From: an uncultured Lachnospiraceae bacterium
GTDB lineage: Bacteria > Bacillota > Clostridia > Lachnospirales > Lachnospiraceae
Direction: 5' to 3'
DNA length: 22,857 bases
NCBI GenBank assembly: GCA_947305345.1
Contig: CAMZDH010000001.1
Location: 1 to 22,857 of the forward strand
A program made the position numbers and the translations under genes. Position 1 is the stretch's first letter. Each line of letters opens with the position of its first letter. A model generated the notes under the pieces. That model ran no database searches and was not told where the DNA came from. It saw only the letters and a list, made by a program, of their open reading frames with translations. Shown here piece after piece: positions 22,509 through 22,857 of the stretch.

Positions 22509-22857
22509 TTACCTTATCCGCTCCGGATAGCCCACTTTTTTCTGGACCTTCCGAAGGGTCTTTAGCGCCAGATATTCCGCCCGCGCCGCATTTTCCTTGA
22601 TGATGCCGTCGACGTACGCCTTGTCCTTTAACAGCGCGGCCTGCTTCTCCTGAATCGGCAAAAGAAGGTCCGCGACCGACTCGCCGACCGCGAGCTTGAA
22701 TTCGCCGTAGCCCCTGCCGTCAAACTCTTTTTCGACCTCTTCCGGCGTTTTTCCGGTCACGGCCGAATAGATGTCGATCAGGTTCCGGATGCCGGGCTGC
22801 GCCTCCGAATAACGGACACAGGCTTCGTTGTCCGTCACCGCGCGTTTGAATTTCCGA
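22509..22857 (-). CDS. trpS: tryptophanyl-tRNA synthetase, C-terminal part (5' end outside window)
   Basis: Class Ic synthetase that charges tRNA-Trp. The last about 115 residues are seen: KFKRAVTDNEACVRYSEAQP, GIRNLIDIYSAVTGKTPEEV, GRGYGEFKLAVGESVADLL, LLPIQEK and the terminal ALKTLRKVQKKVGYP, all matching the anticodon-recognition helical domain of bacterial TrpRS. The catalytic Rossmann part with HIGH and KMSKS-type motifs is beyond the right edge; the GTG at 22838 is internal, not a start. It leads the minus-strand unit trpS-lipoprotein-nth-peptide-trmL. Confidence 0.93.
   Translation of the reverse strand, partial: RKFKRAVTDNEACVRYSEAQPGIRNLIDIYSAVTGKTPEEVEKEFDGRGYGEFKLAVGESVADLLLPIQEKQAALLKDKAYVDGIIKENAARAEYLALKTLRKVQKKVGYPERIR

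Noticed and set aside
1..22857. tRNA or rRNA genes, CRISPR array, prophage or transposon.
   Set aside because: No clover-leaf consensus, no regularly spaced direct repeats, and no integrase, transposase or phage structural genes were seen in any gap or frame.

Overview
The window looks like a chromosomal segment of an anaerobic, fairly GC-rich member of the Clostridia (Bacillota). Supporting this are a DnaD-domain protein next to a DnaI/DnaC-like loader, a long-form (392 aa) PRPP synthetase, a short DtxR/MntR-type repressor, strong GGAGG ribosome binding sites, and a ferredoxin-dependent 2-oxoacid oxidoreductase in place of a dehydrogenase complex. A family such as Lachnospiraceae is possible, but that is inference. 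I saw no mobile element, CRISPR array, tRNA or rRNA. Both edges cut genes: ligA on the left and trpS on the right, both on the minus strand.

Layout. (1) 1-5398, minus: a six-gene operon, capA-like, two paralogous beta-helix proteins, queA, rluF-like and ligA (truncated by the edge), read from a near-consensus promoter at 5468-5496. (2) 5566-5919, minus: a small DtxR/MntR-type regulator with its own terminator. (3) 5920-6395: a divergent intergenic region with a cluster of DnaA-box-like 9-mers. (4) 6396-9754, plus: dnaD-like, dnaI-like loader and prs, then a terminator. (5) 9849-14680: single genes of mixed orientation: a HEPN-like membrane-anchored protein, a sirtuin, a Tic20/DUF4870-like membrane protein, a Sel1/TPR-like protein, Maf, and an AspT-family permease. 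(6) 14728-19359, minus: korD-korA-korB-korC-sucC-sucD, probably continuing into the AspT-family permease. A divergent LysR regulator (19512-20477) and a 17-bp palindrome lie between the regulator and korD. (7) 20551-22857, minus: trpS (partial), a lipoprotein, nth, a 48-aa membrane peptide and trmL, ending at a bidirectional terminator shared with lysR.

How the genes fit together. The most coherent system is korDABC-sucCD plus the permease: 2-oxoglutarate is oxidised to succinyl-CoA with ferredoxin as acceptor, SucCD converts this to succinate with nucleotide triphosphate gain, and the AspT-family carrier may move the dicarboxylate out. The LysR protein probably controls this divergently. Within this operon the korB/korC junction is abnormal: the conserved tail of KorB and the glycine-rich N-terminus of KorC both appear to be missing, and korC has lost its ribosome binding site. 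This is either a real deletion or a sequence/assembly error and is the best target for checking. The second notable signal is the row of DnaA-box-like repeats just upstream of the helicase-loading genes.
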